From assembly GCA_963966185.1 (NCBI GenBank), contig CAWZYM010000409.1, positions 106,001 to 170,000 on the forward strand: DNA of 64,000 nucleotides, in the 5' to 3' direction. Made by a program: the position numbers and the translations under genes. Below the pieces are notes generated by a model. That model saw nothing but the letters and a program-made list of their open reading frames with translations, did not search any database and had not been told where the DNA came from. Below are positions 12,523 through 24,088 of this stretch, in pieces. The stretch comes from Rhabditoides inermis. Its lineage: Eukaryota > Nematoda > Chromadorea > Rhabditida > Rhabditidae. The stretch's first letter is position 1, and the number at the start of each line of letters is the position of its first letter.

Positions 12523-13671
12523 AAATATAGGTAAAAAATATAGGAGAAAATTATCTATCGATTGATATATAGATTGACTTGATATGTGCTCTGGAAGTGC
12601 TATTAGGAGCTGTGCTAGAAGTGCTGTTGTCAGTCTTCCAGTAGATGACTGATCTTTATTTAATTCCATATTTTTTTTATTTTCAGTAATTTTAAATAAT
12701 TAGAAAGTGTCACAGTCTATCTGGTTGACTGCTTTTCTACAGGTGTATTTACTATGCTCATAGAAGGCGCTCCGGCACGCTCCGCTGTCAGAACGTATCA
12801 GTAGATCAGTAATAAAAATAACAATATAATGATCACTGATACTGATATGCATTTTCTCCTACTCTCTGATATTTTACTCTATCGTATGCACATAGAAGGC
12901 GCTCCGGCACGCTTCGCGCGCCTCCGCGGTCAAAGTCGATCAGTAGATCAGTAATTATAATAATATATTAATCACTGATACTGTGATACAATCTCTTCTA
13001 CTCTCTGATCTTTTACTCTTTCGTATGCACATAGAAGGCGCTCCGGCACGCTTCGCGCGCCTCCGCGGTCAAAGCCGATCAGTAAATCAGTAATTATAAT
13101 AATACATTGATCACTGATACTGATATGCATTTTCTCCGACTCTCTGATTTTTACTCTTTCGTATGCACATAGAAGGCGCTCCGGCACGCTTCGCGCGCCT
13201 CCGCGGTCAAAGTCGATCAGTAGATCAGTAATTATAATAATATGATCACTGATACTGATATGCATTTTCTCCGACTCTCTGATCTTTGACTATCTCGTTT
13301 GGCATATAGAAAGCGCTCCGGCACGCATCGCGCGCCTCCGCGGTCAAAGTCGATCAGCAGATCAGTAATATTAATAATATATTGATCACTGCTACTGATA
13401 TGAATTTTCTCCGACTCTCTGATCGTTCACTTTCTCGTATGCACATAGAATGCGCTCCGGCACGCTCCGCGCGCCTCCGCGGTCAAAGTATATCAGTAGA
13501 TCAGTAATAATAAGAATATATTGATCACTGCTACTGATATGAATTTTCTCCGACTCTCTGATCCTTCACTTTCTCGTATGCACATAGAAAGCGCTATTTA
13601 TTATAGAATTACTATTTATTATAGATACAAGTATAATTTATAGTTATCACTGGTCTAATATTATAAAATAT

Positions 13672-13719
<48 letters not shown>

Positions 13720-13843
13720 TGAGCAGCTGGTTGACAATTATTATTGATTTTAGATCCAAGTAGACTTCATAGTTATCACTAATCTAAAATCATAATAAAT
13801 AAGAGAGAGATAGAGGAAGAGAGGGAGAGAGGGAGAGAAAGAG

Positions 13844-13880
<37 letters not shown>

Positions 13881-14784
13881 AGAGAGAGAAGAAAATGATG
13901 GATGAGAAAAGAAGAGGGATGAGAAAAGGAGGTTACATACTATTTCGCCTCGCCTCACTTCTATGATTGAATATAGAAGGACGTGAGTGCATATAGTAAT
14001 GTTTTATTGTATTTACTCAGAATATAGTAATCGCGCAGTTTGTTGGAGTGTGGTGAGCTGTTTCGTAGTGCATGGTGATGTTCTCGCTCGTTTGCACAAT
14101 TGACTGTCTCTTTCTCTAACAGCAGACGGGCTGGCAGCTGGCGCACTCTCACCTCGCCACACTCTCTCGTCGCGGGGCAATAAAGTGGCGTCGATTAGAG
14201 GAATTTAATTGATAGCGGGCGTCAGAGGTCACAAAAAGATGCAAATTTTGGTAGAAGTGTAGTGGCCACCTATATACATGTTGTAGTGAAGGGAGACCTT
14301 ACACGATTGCCTAGTTTTCTTGAACAGCCCGCGACAACTGTTTGGTGTTGCCTCGCCTCGACTAAATCACTTCGTGAAAGGAAACCAGGAGGAGTTATAA
14401 AAAGAATACGGGCAGATTTGTAGGTGATGGAGTGTAGAGGAGTGACGTCGAAACCGTTTTTCGATAGCTGAAGTCTGCGATTCGCAGTACTCGTTCTTGT
14501 AAGGTCTACTCGCCGCAGCCGATTCGCCAGTGACCCGTCTCCTCGCCTCACACACTATTTCGCCTGTTTTCTGTCTGACTCTCTCGGATTACGCGCTATT
14601 TCGTCGGACCTTCTTGAGCTTATAGCTCCGCGGATATGAGAGAGAAAGATCTGAAAATTGGAATCCTGCATCTCGGGACCGAGACCATCGGATCGATGTC
14701 ACGTTTGGCTAGATAGGAGTATCGGTGGGCCTTGTGGAGACTCGGACGGATTGACACCATAGGGCATTTTACACATACACCCGA
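12523..14784 (+). repeat. Family-A composite unit 4
   Basis: The shortest complete unit: head (12,523-12,740), about six 139-bp monomers (12,760-13,600), two GA-rich tracts (about 13,673-13,715 and 13,801-13,890) and the conserved tail (13,930-14,784). In the tail the plus-strand ~70-codon frame ends at TAG near 14,419. Confidence 0.8.
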
Positions 14785-14805
14785 CTAGCGCGCTTCGCGC
14801 GCTAG
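14785..14805. repeat. CTAG-edged palindrome, type P1
   Basis: Junction of units 4 and 5. Both CTAG edges are intact and it is preceded by CACCATAGGGCATTTTACAC. Confidence 0.85.
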
Positions 14806-17430
14806 AAATATAGGTATAAAATAGAGGAGAAAATTATCTATCGATTGATATATAGATTGACTTGATATGTGCTCTGGAAGTGCTATTAGGAGCTGTGCTA
14901 GAAGTGATGTTGTCAGTCTTTCAATAGATGACTGATCTTTATTTATTTCCTTTTTTTTCAGTACTTAGTTTCAAATATTTAGAAAGTGTCACAGTCTATC
15001 AGTATCTGGTTGATAGTATCTGCTCGACTGCTTATCTACAGATGTTATATTTACTATGCTCATAGAAAGCGATCCGGGCACGCTCCGCGCGCCTCCACGG
15101 TCAAAGTATATCAGTAGATCGATAATTATAATAAAACATTGATCACTGCTACGGATATGCATTTTCTCTTACTCTCTGATCTTTCACTTTCTCGTATGCA
15201 CATAAAAAGCGCTCCGGAACGCTTCGCGCGCCTCCGCGGTCAAAGCCGATCAGTAGATCAGTAATATCTATTGATCACTGATACTGATATGCATTTTCTT
15301 CTACTCCCTGATAATTTACTCTCTCGTATGCACATGGAGGGCGCTCCGGCACGCTCCGCGCGCCTCCGCGGTCAAAGTCTATCAGTAGATCAGTAATAAT
15401 AAGAATATATTGATCACTGTTACTGATATGCATTCTCTCCGACTCTCTGATATTTCACTCTTTCGGATGCACATAGGAGGCGCTCCGGCACGCTTCGCGC
15501 GCCTCCGCGGTCGAAGTCTATCAGTAGATCAGTAATAATAAGAATATATTGATCACTGTTACTGATATGTATTCTCTTCGACTCTCTGATATTTCACTCT
15601 CTCGGATGCACATAGGAGGCGCTCCGGCACGCTTCGCGCGCCTCCGCGGTCAAAGTCTATCAGTAGATCAGTAATAAAGCGAATATATTGATCACTGTTA
15701 CTGATATGCATTCTCTCCGACTCTCTGATATTTCACTCTATCGGATGCACATAGGAGGCGCTCCGGCACGCTCCGCGCGCCTCCGCGTTAAAACTCTATC
15801 AGTAGATCAGTAATTATAATAATACATTGTTCACTGATACATATATGCATTTTCTTATACTCTCTGATCTTTCACTTTCTCGTCATAAAATAACTACTCT
15901 CGCCTACTTACGATCATAGATAGCCGCTCCGCGCGCCTCCGCGGTCAAATTCTATCAGTAGCTGGTTGACAATGATTAGTTATCACGGATCTAATATTAT
16001 AAAATCTCTACTCTCGCCTATGATCACAGACAGCCGCTTCGCGCGCCTCCGCGGTCAAATTCTATCAGTAGCTGGTTGACAATAATTAGTTAACACGGAT
16101 CTAATATTATGAAATCTCTACTCTCGCCTTTGATCACAGACAGCCGCTTCGCGCGCCTCCGCGGTCAAATTCTATCAGTAGCTGGTTGACAATGATTAGT
16201 TATCACGGATCTAATAGTATAAAATCTCTACTCTCGCCTTTGATCACAGACAGCCGCTCCGCGCGCCTCAGCGGTCAAACTCTATCAGTAGCTGGTTGAC
16301 AATGATTAGTTATCACGGATCTAATAGTATAAAATCTCTACTCTCGCCTTTGATCACAGACAGCCGCTCCGCGCGCCTCAGCGGTCAAATTCTATCAGTA
16401 ACTGGTTGACAATTATTAGTTATCACGGATCTAATATCATAAAATATCTACTCTCGCCTTTGATCACAGACAGTCGCTCCGCGCGCCTCAGCGGTCAAAC
16501 TCTATCAGTAGCTGGTTGACAATGATTAGTTATCACGGATCTAATATTATAAAATCTCTACTCTCGCCTTATTTCGCCTCGCCTCACTTCTATGATTGAA
16601 TATAGAAAGACGTGAGTGCATACAGTTATATTTGTATTGTATTTGCTCAGAAAATAGAAATCGCACAGTTCCTTTATGGAGTGTGGTGAGCTGTTTTGTA
16701 GTGCATGGTGCTGTTCTCGCTCATTTGCACAATTGACTGTCTCTTTCTCTAACAGCAGACAGACTGGCAGCTGGCGCACTCTCACCTCGCCACACTCTCT
16801 CGTCGCGGGGCAATAAAACGACGTCGATTAGAAGAATTTAATTGATAGCGGGCGTAAGAGGTCACAAAAAGGTGCAAATTTTGGTAGAAGTGTAGTGGCC
16901 ACCTATTTGCATGTTGTAGTAAAGGGAAACCTTACACGATTGCCTAGTTTTCTTGAACAGGCCGCGACAACTGTTTGGTGTCGCCTCGCTTCGACTAAAT
17001 CACTTCGTGAAAGGAAACCAGGAGGAGTTATAAAAAGATTACGGGCAGATTTGTAGGTGAGGGAGTGTAGAGGAGTGACGTCGAAACCGTTTCTCGAAAG
17101 CTGGGGTCTGCGATTCGCAGTACTCGTTCTTGTAAGGCCTACTCGATGCAACCGTTCAACCACCTACCCGTCTCCTCGCCTCACACACTATTTCGCCGCT
17201 TTTGTGTCTGACTCTCTCTGATTACGCGCTATTTCGTCGGACTTTCTGGAGCTTATAGCTCCGCGGATATGAGAGATAAAGGGCTGAAAATTGGAATCCT
17301 GCATCTCGGGACCGAGACCATCGGATCGATGTCACGTTTGGCTAGATAGGAGTAGTGGGTGGCGCGGTAGAGCGATGGACGTACGGACGGACGGACGGAA
17401 ACCATAGGGCATTTTACACTTACAGGCAGA
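14806..17430 (+). repeat. Family-A composite unit 5
   Basis: Head (14,806-15,060), 139-bp satellite (15,060-15,880), six 110-bp monomers (AGCTGG spaced at about 15,961, 16,071, 16,181, 16,291, 16,401 and 16,511), and tail (16,566-17,430) without an intervening GA tract. It ends against a different palindrome (type P3). Confidence 0.8.
15881..16565 (+). repeat. 110-bp satellite
   Basis: Six regular 110-bp monomers, the cleanest example of this satellite here. They differ mainly at single bases (CTCAGCGG versus CTCCGCGG). Confidence 0.92.
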
Positions 17431-17480
17431 CCCGAGTGGCGCTGGCGCGCCGCTCGGGCTAGGGCCGCCTTCGGCGGCCT
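17431..17480. repeat. Palindrome type P3 plus a second TTCG hairpin
   Basis: Arms CCCGAG and CTCGGG around a GCGCTGGCGCGCC centre, then CTAG, then a second hairpin GGCCGCC-TTCG-GGCGGCC. The left CTAG edge is missing here but present in the sister copy at 53,155. Confidence 0.75.
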
Positions 17481-17848
17481 CAACACTTAAACATCAAAAC
17501 TGAAATCATCACTCAAATGTAATTTCATAACTAAAATATGTCCACAAACCTCTAATGCAACTAAGAAGTACATTACAATACAAAACACAGAAAATGAAGA
17601 CAATTGAACGTTGTTTACAAATTTGTTTACTTGTTTACACTTCATGTAAACAACATTATTGAACTCATCCCCAAGTCTACTACACGTTATACACCTTTCA
17701 AACACGTTTTCAGGTTGTTTACATATATGTTTACTTGTTTACAATATTTGTAAACAACATTTTTGAACACACCAAGAATGCTACTAAACATTTGACATCT
17801 TCAAAACACATTTTCAGATTGTTTACAAAGTTGTTTACTTGTTTACTT
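17463..17848 (+). repeat. Family-B TTGTTTAC repeat, 5' of the LINE insertion
   Basis: Monomers with GTTTACTTGTTTAC and AAACAACATTTTTGAACT. It is collinear with 53,191-53,550, which lacks the LINE, so this is the left flank of an interrupted family-B unit. Confidence 0.85.
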
Positions 17849-18099
17849 AATAATAATAATAATAATTGTTTGTCCATAAAACAGTCAGGCACTGAATGAG
17901 GATAGTGGGGATGGTTTGGTCAATCGATGTGTCGAGCAATCCAAGTCCACACACCGCAAGGCGAGACTGCAGCGCGCCCCTCAGAGGCACAAAGTGCTTG
18001 TGTGAGACACGCGCTCCCGGTAGGAAGCAGGCTGAAAGATGAGAGCAGGAAAAGCCTGCTACGAGACACTACAGTCAATGATAGTACTCACGCGATATA

Positions 18100-20877
18100 C
18101 TAAAGCCTAGTGGGGTCGTCTAGTGGGTGAAGCAAAAGGAATCTATTGAGGGATAACTTAAATTCTTTCTTACTGTATAAACAAACGGTAGAACGGTCCA
18201 GCTTATTCCAATAGTTTACTACTCGGGAGGAAACAAAAGTTGGCTCAGAGCCAGAGGCAGTATAGGTTATTTTAAGTCCATTAGAACGTAGTGATGCAGC
18301 TCGTGAATCTCGGGGAACTAGTGTGAAAGGCATGTGCTGCGTATTCATATAACCATACAGGTAACGGTGTACTATACGCAGATCCGTTTTGATTCGTCTG
18401 AACCACAATGTTTCGAGAGATAGTTCAGATAAACGGTGGGGATATGACATTTTTGGCAATAATATTTTGGTGAATGCTCTCTGAACTTTATCTAGATCAT
18501 TAATACAACCCTTACTCATGTGACACAAAATTTCAGATCCATACTCTAAAGTTGGTCGTATTGAAGTTTTGTAAAAATTCAAAAACAGTTCATTGTTTTT
18601 AGTGAACGTACGTTTCAGTGTGTTTATTCGAGCATTTGCTTTCTGAATGACCACCGAAAGGTGTTTAGATGGATCAAGAGTCGGGGTCATCCAGATACCA
18701 AGGTCGCGCACCACCTCCACGTTGGACAAAGTCACATTATCACATTTATATGTTAACCTTGGATTTTTCTTGCCATAATTCAAAACTTCACATTTACTGA
18801 CTGACAGCTTTAACTGCCGGTCTGCAAGAAAGTTTCGTGTACTGTTCAGATCATGATTTAGTTTTTCATGGAAATCGGGAGTGTCATGACTGATATATAG
18901 CTTCATGTCGTCAGCATATGTTATATGCTTACTGTATTTGATTGCGTTTCTGTCAAGGTCGTTGATGTATAATAGGAATAAGAGTGGTCCAAGAACCGAC
19001 CCTTGTGGTACACCGCTTAGTACTGGCAGCCAGTGTGAATGGCATGATCCGATACGTACGGACTGCGACCTATCACTCAGATAGCAATTTAGCCATTGCA
19101 GCACATCTCGGTTCAGACCATAGCGTTCACAAAGTATGAGAAGTCGGCGATGACAAACCGTGTCGAATGCTTTGCTTACGTCTAGATAAATACAATCAAC
19201 GTTTATTTTACTAGCTAATTTAGAAGATACATATCCGACAAATTCAAGCATATTTGTTGTACAGCTTCTCCCGTTTAGGAATCCATGCTGCGCGGGTGAT
19301 ATCAAATTTTGTCTCCAGAGATATTTACGCATTTCATAGACAATGATTCGTTCCAAAACGCGACATGTACAGCAAGTTAGTGATATAGGTCGGTAGTTCG
19401 AGCAATTCGAGTGATCCCCTTTCTTAAAAACCGGAACTACAGTGCTCTTCTTCCATATATCAGGCACAATACCAGATCTCACACTTTCACTGAATATCAA
19501 AGAGAGAGGTAAAGCAAGAACCACAGCAAGTGATTGTAGTAGAATAGAGGGGATATCATCAGGTCCACAACTCAGTTTGCGCTTAGATCGTTTTAGGTAC
19601 TCGTAAACAATATGAGGAGAAACATCTATGTTTTGCATTGGAGTGAGAGGAGTGTTGATTTGAGGATCGAAAGGGGCTTGATCATCGACTGTGAATACGG
19701 TAGCAAAATATTCATTAAAAAGAGTGGCTCTTTCTCCATCATCCTCCACAACTCGACCGGAGGAGTCAACCAGGGATGGAATCGGTTGAGGAGGCGCCAT
19801 CTTGTTCTTTACGTACTGCCAATATTGTACTGAGTTTTTGGACCTCAAGATATCCCTCTCCCTATTACCAATACACATAGCTAGACTCTCTCTATACTCT
19901 CGAAGAAGAGACTTGTATCTGTTCTGATCATCCTGTGTGCCAGTACGTTTTTGCTTGATGTAAGCACGTCTAACCCTCTGTTTCAGTCTACTTAGCCATT
20001 CCGGAAACTCGCATTGTTGTCTAGTAATCCTTGGTACTCTGAGGGAAACACTCGAATTAACTTTATCGCAGAACTTGCTGTACATTTCGTTGATGTCGCA
20101 ATTATGAAACAATGAAAACCAGTTGACGGTACTCAAGTCTGATTCCATCGCAGCATAGTCAGCTTTCCGGAAATCACGAGCGATAGTGGGTGAGCGTCGC
20201 GCAGGCAAATCAAAACAACGGAAGTCCGCTTCCACCATGAGATGGTCGCTAAATGCAATTCCGGGACGCAAATTCGAGAGAAGCTGTTTGTCATCTGTCA
20301 AAATAAGGTCTAGTGTGTTTTGATGACGAGTTGGGAAATTTACGAGTTGGAATAAACCGAGAGTGCTGCATAAAGTCAGGAAGTTTCGGGAGTGACTTGT
20401 CATAGCGTGGAGGGTTTGCCAATTCACGTCAGGATAATTGAGATCTCCCCCTATTAGGAGGGAACCGCAAATTGTGAGAGAACCCACAAATCTTTCGAAT
20501 GACGCAACAAAGTCGGGGTCGGACCCAGGTGGCCGATACACGCCTATGATGGTCATATCTTTTGCGCTGTACCCGATGGTGACACAGACCGCATCGAAAG
20601 AGCGGCACGAGTACTGCTTCACTAGTTTACTTCGAAATAAATTTGGGACCGATATTAAAACACCTCCACCACCCTTATGTGAACGAGAAACCGAGTAGGA
20701 AGTTCTATTAGAAAAAGCTGGAACCGAATCTTTGGGGTCAAGCCAAGTCTCAGTGATTATAGATACTTGGTGGGGATTGATAGAAAAGTGGTGCGAAAAA
20801 GATAGCATTGATTGATTATTGAGAGAACGAGTATTACTTATTGAGATGCTTAGTTCATCGCGAGAGATACTATTCAT
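18100..20877 (-). CDS. LINE ORF2: AP endonuclease and reverse transcriptase
   Basis: An uninterrupted 925-residue frame. The N-terminal half is an APE-type endonuclease that nicks target DNA: Asn near residue 15 (SNTRSL), ITETWLDP (E43), IGVYRPPGSD (111-120), GGDLNYPDVNW (143-153) and SDH (210-212). The reverse transcriptase follows: LFNEYFATVFT (386-396), KKGDHSNCSNYRPISL, AQHGFLNGRSCTTN, YLDVSKAFDTV, SGVPQGSVLGPLLFLLYIND (621-640) and the catalytic YADD (654-657). The C-terminal region has LDKVQRAFTK and RSNGLKI. Length and motifs fit the CR1/L2 group best; a Jockey assignment is less likely. The start ATG overlaps the ORF1 stop (ATGA), which supports this start and suggests translational coupling. 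No disabling change is visible. Confidence 0.93.
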   Translation of the reverse strand: MNSISRDELSISISNTRSLNNQSMLSFSHHFSINPHQVSIITETWLDPKDSVPAFSNRTSYSVSRSHKGGGGVLISVPNLFRSKLVKQYSCRSFDAVCVTIGYSAKDMTIIGVYRPPGSDPDFVASFERFVGSLTICGSLLIGGDLNYPDVNWQTLHAMTSHSRNFLTLCSTLGLFQLVNFPTRHQNTLDLILTDDKQLLSNLRPGIAFSDHLMVEADFRCFDLPARRSPTIARDFRKADYAAMESDLSTVNWFSLFHNCDINEMYSKFCDKVNSSVSLRVPRITRQQCEFPEWLSRLKQRVRRAYIKQKRTGTQDDQNRYKSLLREYRESLAMCIGNRERDILRSKNSVQYWQYVKNKMAPPQPIPSLVDSSGRVVEDDGERATLFNEYFATVFTVDDQAPFDPQINTPLTPMQNIDVSPHIVYEYLKRSKRKLSCGPDDIPSILLQSLAVVLALPLSLIFSESVRSGIVPDIWKKSTVVPVFKKGDHSNCSNYRPISLTCCTCRVLERIIVYEMRKYLWRQNLISPAQHGFLNGRSCTTNMLEFVGYVSSKLASKINVDCIYLDVSKAFDTVCHRRLLILCERYGLNRDVLQWLNCYLSDRSQSVRIGSCHSHWLPVLSGVPQGSVLGPLLFLLYINDLDRNAIKYSKHITYADDMKLYISHDTPDFHEKLNHDLNSTRNFLADRQLKLSVSKCEVLNYGKKNPRLTYKCDNVTLSNVEVVRDLGIWMTPTLDPSKHLSVVIQKANARINTLKRTFTKNNELFLNFYKTSIRPTLEYGSEILCHMSKGCINDLDKVQRAFTKILLPKMSYPHRLSELSLETLWFRRIKTDLRIVHRYLYGYMNTQHMPFTLVPRDSRAASLRSNGLKITYTASGSEPTFVSSRVVNYWNKLDRSTVCLYSKKEFKLSLNRFLLLHPLDDPTRL

Positions 20878-21236
20878 TGACTGGTTATCACCGCATCAGT
20901 CTTCCCCACCCCCACACCTCCAGCTTCCTTGCCCGCCGAGGTCTGCTGCCGAGCGAGCGCGCTTGCCTTGAACCGCCCGCGTCCGGCCAGTCCCACCTCC
21001 ATATCCCGCACACAGTACCTGTAACCACCACAATCATCATTCACAATAGAAACATAATGTCTAAGCTGCTTATCCCGCTGCCTCTCCATCCAAGTGAGAT
21101 CAGCACGCACGAATCGTCCGACCCCTGCACGTCCGAGAGCTGCACGAACACGGCGAGTCGCATCCGCGTCCCTCAGCGACACCTTCACCGGCCGATATCC
21201 GGGTCCGATCTTGACATCCGGCTCTGTAAACAACAT
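20874..21236 (-). CDS. LINE ORF1, C-terminal part, 5'-truncated
   Basis: An open frame of 120 codons that ends with TGA overlapping the ORF2 ATG. It contains RPVKVSLRDADATRRVRAAL and VRADLTWMERQRDKQLRHYV, which resemble the conserved C-terminal block of CR1-type ORF1 proteins (RPLKV...FVRxDLTxxQR), a nucleic-acid-binding chaperone-like protein. The 5' end is lost where the LINE joins family-B sequence (CTCTGTAAACAAC at about 21,222), so the ATG at 21,236 is probably not the native start. Confidence 0.65.
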   Translation of the reverse strand: MLFTEPDVKIGPGYRPVKVSLRDADATRRVRAALGRAGVGRFVRADLTWMERQRDKQLRHYVSIVNDDCGGYRYCVRDMEVGLAGRGRFKASALARQQTSAGKEAGGVGVGKTDAVITSQ

Positions 21237-21746
21237 TTTTGAACTCGCCTCTTGGTGTACTACATCTTAGACACCTTCAAAACAAACTTTTAATTTGTTT
21301 ACAAAGTTGTTTACTTGTTGACAAACATTTAAACAACAACATCGCTGACTTGCCTCCAGGTCACATACCAAGTTTGGAGTCTTTGGCATCAAAACTGACC
21401 GAGATACGTCATTACCATATTTGGAAATATGCAAATGAGGTCAAAAATCAAAACTTAAATTCTCGACCCTACAGTACCTTAACCCCAAAAGGGCATCTCA
21501 GTAGCTTGAAAACGAATCATAGTTTACATAAAAAGTGCTTAAAATTTCGTCTATGTCCATGAGAGTTTCGGTCAACCCATATAAGGAAAGGTCAGATCAG
21601 GACCCCAGGTAAACGATTGCATACCAGGACCACCTAGGATCTAATTTCCATACCTCAACCCCCAACGATCACTACAACTTGAGATACAACTGCGGACAGA
21701 CAAACAAACAAACACCATAGCATAATTTATAGGAGGTGGGGGGTGA
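21237..21746 (+). repeat. Family-B repeat, 3' part of the LINE-interrupted unit
   Basis: It resumes the unit broken by the LINE and continues to the 3' signature CACCATAGCATAATTTATAG. It holds ATATGCAAATGAGGTCA (about 21,427) and CCCATATAAGG (about 21,575). No gene seen. Confidence 0.85.
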
Positions 21747-21787
21747 CTAGCGGCCGGAGGCTCGCTTCGCTCGCCTCCGGCCGCTAG
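21747..21787. repeat. CTAG-edged palindrome, type P2 short
   Basis: Arms CTAGCGGCCGGAGG / CCTCCGGCCGCTAG around CTCGCTTCGCTCG. Confidence 0.88.
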
Positions 21788-22694
21788 TGACGGCGCTTCG
21801 TGACGGCGCACGTTAGATACCTTTTAATTGAGATTTGGAGTTGTTTACTTGTTTGTTTACTTGTTTACATCAGAAATAAAAAATAAAATCGAACTTAGTA
21901 GTTTGTGTACTACATGTTAGAGACCTTTAAAACTCGTTTCTGAGTTGTTTACAAACTTGTTTACTTGTTTACTTCACTTGTAAACAACAATTATGAACTC
22001 AGTACTTGATCTAGTACACGTTAGATACCTTAAAAATGAGATTTGGTGTTGTTTACTCATTTGTTTACTTGTTTACTGTTGTTGTTTACCAAAAATTTCG
22101 AACTTGTTTACTTGTCACTTGTACCAAGTATGAAGTCTCTAGGTCTATAACTGACTGAGAAACTAATTTTACTATTTAAAAAGTAATTTAGAGACAACAT
22201 TTACCGTATTTGGGAATATGCAAATGAGGTGACATTATAAAATCTGATTATCGACGTTTATCTTGTCATAACCCTAGAAAGGTATCTTCATATCTCAAAA
22301 ATGAGATGAAGTTTACATAGAAGTTCTGAAAAATGGAATTTTGAACATGTGTTTATTGTTTACTTGTTTGTTTACTTGTTTACCTGTATTGTTTACCTAA
22401 ATTATAAGTCTTGTGTACTTGTCATATGTACCAAGTAGTAACTGTGTACCTGTGAAATGAAGCGAGTTATAACCAAAATTCGGTCGAAAAGTGCCATTTT
22501 CAGTCTATGTCCAGGTGTCAGGTTGCTAGTGAACCCATATAAGGAGTTATGCAAATGAGATGTCATAGTAACCATCGCGTCTCAGTTAGTACCAAACCTT
22601 AACTCCAAAGTTGTGTCCTGAATCGTTTAAAGAGTAATGAGTTATGAGTCTGGATATCAGACACCATAGGACATTTTAGGGGGGGAGAGTGGCG
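21788..22694 (+). repeat. Family-B unit (short type)
   Basis: TTGTTTAC monomers followed by a unique-looking 3' half with CCCATATAAGGAGTTATGCA (about 22,533) and the end signature ACACCATAGGACATTTTAGG. It is nearly identical to about 53,950-55,030. Confidence 0.85.
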
Positions 22695-22735
22695 ATAGCG
22701 GCCGGAGGCTCGCTTCGCTCGCCTCCGGCCGCTAG
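22695..22735. repeat. Palindrome type P2 short (left edge ATAG)
   Basis: Arms GCGGCCGGAGG / CCTCCGGCCGC with the right CTAG intact. It is followed by two more GC-rich hairpins with TTCG loops (22,736-22,795). Confidence 0.85.
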
Positions 22736-24067
22736 TGGCGGCGCTTCGCGCCGCGTTCGCTGCAAGGCTCGCGCGCCTTCGGCGCGCTCGCCTTTCCGCT
22801 GTATAACCCTAAATATATATACTCATAACATAACTTTAAACAACAAACCTGAACTCAGTACTTGGTCTAGTACACGTTACATACCTATTAAACGAGATTT
22901 GTACTTGTTTACTTTTTTGTTTACTTGTTTACATGTCAAAAAAACAATAAAATCGAACTGAGTACTTTGTGTACTACACGTTAGAGACTTTTAAAACACA
23001 TTTCTGAGTTGTTTACAAACTTGTTTACTTATTTACTTTACATGTAAACAATAAATATGAACTCAGTACTTGGTCTAGTACACGTTAGATACCTTTAAAA
23101 TGAAACTTGGAGTTGTTTACCTTTTTGTTTACTTGTTTACATGTCATATAAACAATAAAATCGAACTGAGTACTTTGTGTACTACACGTTAGAGACTTTT
23201 AAAACACATTTCTGAGTTGTTTACAAACTTGTTTACTTATTTACTTTACATGTAAACAATAAATATGAACTCAGTACTTGGTCTAGTACACGTTAGATAC
23301 CTTTAAAATGATACTTGGAGTTGTTTACCTTTTTGTTTACTTGTTTACATGTCATATAAACGATTAAATCGAACTGAGTACTTTGTGTACTACATGTTAG
23401 AGACCTTTAAAACACATTTCTAAGTTGTTTACAAACTTGTTTACTTGTTTACTTCACTTGTAAACAACAAAAAAGAACTCAGTACTTGGTCCAGGTAACG
23501 TTAGATACCTTTAAAATGATACTTGGAGTTGTTTACTTATTTGTTCACTTGTTTACATGCCAAATAAACAAACTAATCGAACTGAGTACTTGTTGTACTA
23601 CATGTTAGAGACCTTCAAAACACATTTCTGAGTTGTTTACAAACTTGTTTACTTGTTTACTTCACTTGTAAACAACAAATATGAACTCAGTACTTGGTCT
23701 AGTACACGTTAGATACCTTTGAAATGAGATTTGGAGTTGTTTACTTATTTGTTTACTTGTTTACTGTTGTTGTTTACCAAAAAAATTGAACTTGTTTACT
23801 TGTTACCTGTACCAAGTAACAAGTCTCTAGGTCGAAAACTGACAGAGTTCATATAGAAGTATCACAAATTTCAGATTCTAAGTCCAGAGTTGTTAGTGAA
23901 CCCATAAAAGGAGTTATGCAAATGAGATGTCTGATTTATGCTGACGTCCTACGGACCATAGGACCTTATGTCTAGAAGGGTGTCCGAGTGGCTCGTTCGA
24001 GAAGAGCTGTACCTCTACCGACAGAAATCCCGCAAACAGACACCATAGGAAATTTTAGGGAGGGAGA
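22736..24067 (+). repeat. Family-B unit with five ~209-bp dimeric monomers
   Basis: GAACTCAGTACTTGGTCTAG recurs at about 22,852, 23,059, 23,268, 23,477 and 23,683. Each period holds two half-monomers of about 105 bp, one with GTACTACACGTTAGAGAC and one with GTACACGTTAGATACC. It ends with ACACCATAGGAAATTTTAGG. Confidence 0.88.
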
Positions 24068-24088
24068 CTAGCGCGCTTCGCGCGCTAG
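24068..24088. repeat. CTAG-edged palindrome, type P1
   Basis: Here a P1 palindrome joins a family-B end to a family-A head. The palindrome type follows the downstream element. Confidence 0.85.

Larger units (their letters stand above)
17849..21236 (-). mobile_element. CR1-clade-like LINE, 5'-truncated, inserted in family B
   Basis: A minus-strand non-LTR retrotransposon. It has a partial ORF1, a full ORF2, a 3' UTR of about 230 bp (17,867-18,099) and a terminal ATT microsatellite (plus strand AATAATAAT, 17,849-17,867) in place of a poly(A) tail, as is common in the CR1/L2 group. The paralogous family-B copy at about 53,540-53,570 reads straight through the insertion point and serves as an empty site. 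The intact ORF2 suggests a young copy; the missing 5' end would prevent autonomous full-length movement. Confidence 0.88.

Noticed and set aside
7867..17163. Minus-strand frames of about 86 codons in the family-A tails as a gene
   Set aside because: The frame is open in only some copies, no domain is recognisable, and the opposite strand is also open. I kept only a cautious note on the sense-strand frame.
19612..20698. Plus-strand frames opposite the LINE
   Set aside because: They are shadows of the intact ORF2 on the minus strand.
17249..24060. Telomere or centromere assignment for the GTTTAC repeats
   Set aside because: The period is about 105/209 bp and not a short telomeric unit, and nothing in the sequence shows a chromosomal position.
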